Positions 63,844-64,000 of a stretch of 64,000 nucleotides of DNA are shown here, piece after piece. The notes under the pieces were generated by a model. That model was not told the DNA's origin and searched no databases. It saw only the letters and a program-made list of their open reading frames with translations. The DNA lies in the NCBI GenBank assembly GCA_944739405.2, contig OX123193.2:21255516-21319515 (forward strand). The letters run 5' to 3'. Source of the stretch: Euclidia mi. Lineage: Eukaryota > Arthropoda > Insecta > Lepidoptera > Erebidae. Numbering within the stretch: position 1 is the stretch's first letter; every line of letters starts with the position of its first letter. Made by a program: the position numbers and the translations under genes.

Positions 63844-64000
63844 TAAATTATAAATTAACAAGTCTCATCATAATCAGCTATATCAGCATGCACATTTTGA
63901 ACGTAATAGGTGATTACATAACATTATAGAAAATATTACAGATTGTATTGACAATGTTCTAATTTGATTTTACAAACAAACATTAAACAGATATAAAATG

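Overview
The window reads as a lepidopteran (moth or butterfly) nuclear genome segment. The support is the repeat content: RTE-type LINEs whose tails carry the CATACATA...GGGGTAGGCAGAG module, tRNA-headed SINEs sharing that tail, LINE tails of the type CCAGCAGTGGAC...GATGATGATG, R4/Dong-type LINEs, Helitron-like ends and scattered TACCTAC/GTAGGTA motifs. The unique sequence between repeats is AT-rich. The genus cannot be fixed by eye and no host gene is recognised with confidence; one weak exon candidate lies at about 32.1-32.4 kb.

Layout. (1) 1-10.2 kb: a decayed Jockey-superfamily LINE cut in two, inside its endonuclease domain, by a young mdg1/412-type Ty3/gypsy element (element A, 1114-7321). 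(2) 10.2-14.6 kb: two minus-strand, 5'-truncated R4/Dong-type LINE copies in tandem. (3) 14.7-23.1 kb: two small RTE-like C-terminal fragments, two RTE copies on the minus strand, and a 1.17-kb non-autonomous PIF/Harbinger-like element with a TAA target duplication. (4) 23.5-31.8 kb: element B, an errantivirus-like gypsy element with env, bounded by a CACG duplication. It carries a 1.3-kb LINE in its integrase, many frame breaks, and a perfect 50-bp fold-back in env. (5) 31.8-46.0 kb: AT-rich sequence with SINEs, mariner-like remnants, LINE tails, two MITE-like elements and one GC-rich island. (6) 46.0-54.5 kb: element C, a second env-bearing gypsy element, fairly intact. (7) 54.5-64 kb: AT-rich sequence with SINEs, a tandem repeat and a small Helitron-like element at the right end.

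How the genes work together. Elements A, B and C each follow gag-protease-RT-RNase H-integrase; B and C add an envelope-like gene. Element C shows two expression signals. One is a canonical -1 frameshift heptamer, T_TTA_AAC, directly before the gag stop, with a GC stem behind it and an open -1 frame into protease. The other is a short hydrophobic leader ORF in the 5' leader that runs into a GTGAGT donor, whose phase matches an acceptor just 5' of env. This suggests env is made from a spliced RNA that supplies its signal peptide. Element B has a comparable mini-ORF plus GTGAGT. Element A has two overlapping small ORFs before gag, one of them a membrane-anchored protein with an N-terminal MGAKQT motif.

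Nested insertions and LTR comparison give a relative order: B (4 substitutions and 1 indel between its LTRs) is oldest, C (2 substitutions) younger, A (1 substitution) youngest. Dense nesting of env-bearing gypsy copies and LINEs without genes would fit heterochromatin, a W chromosome or a piRNA-producing region. That is inference only.
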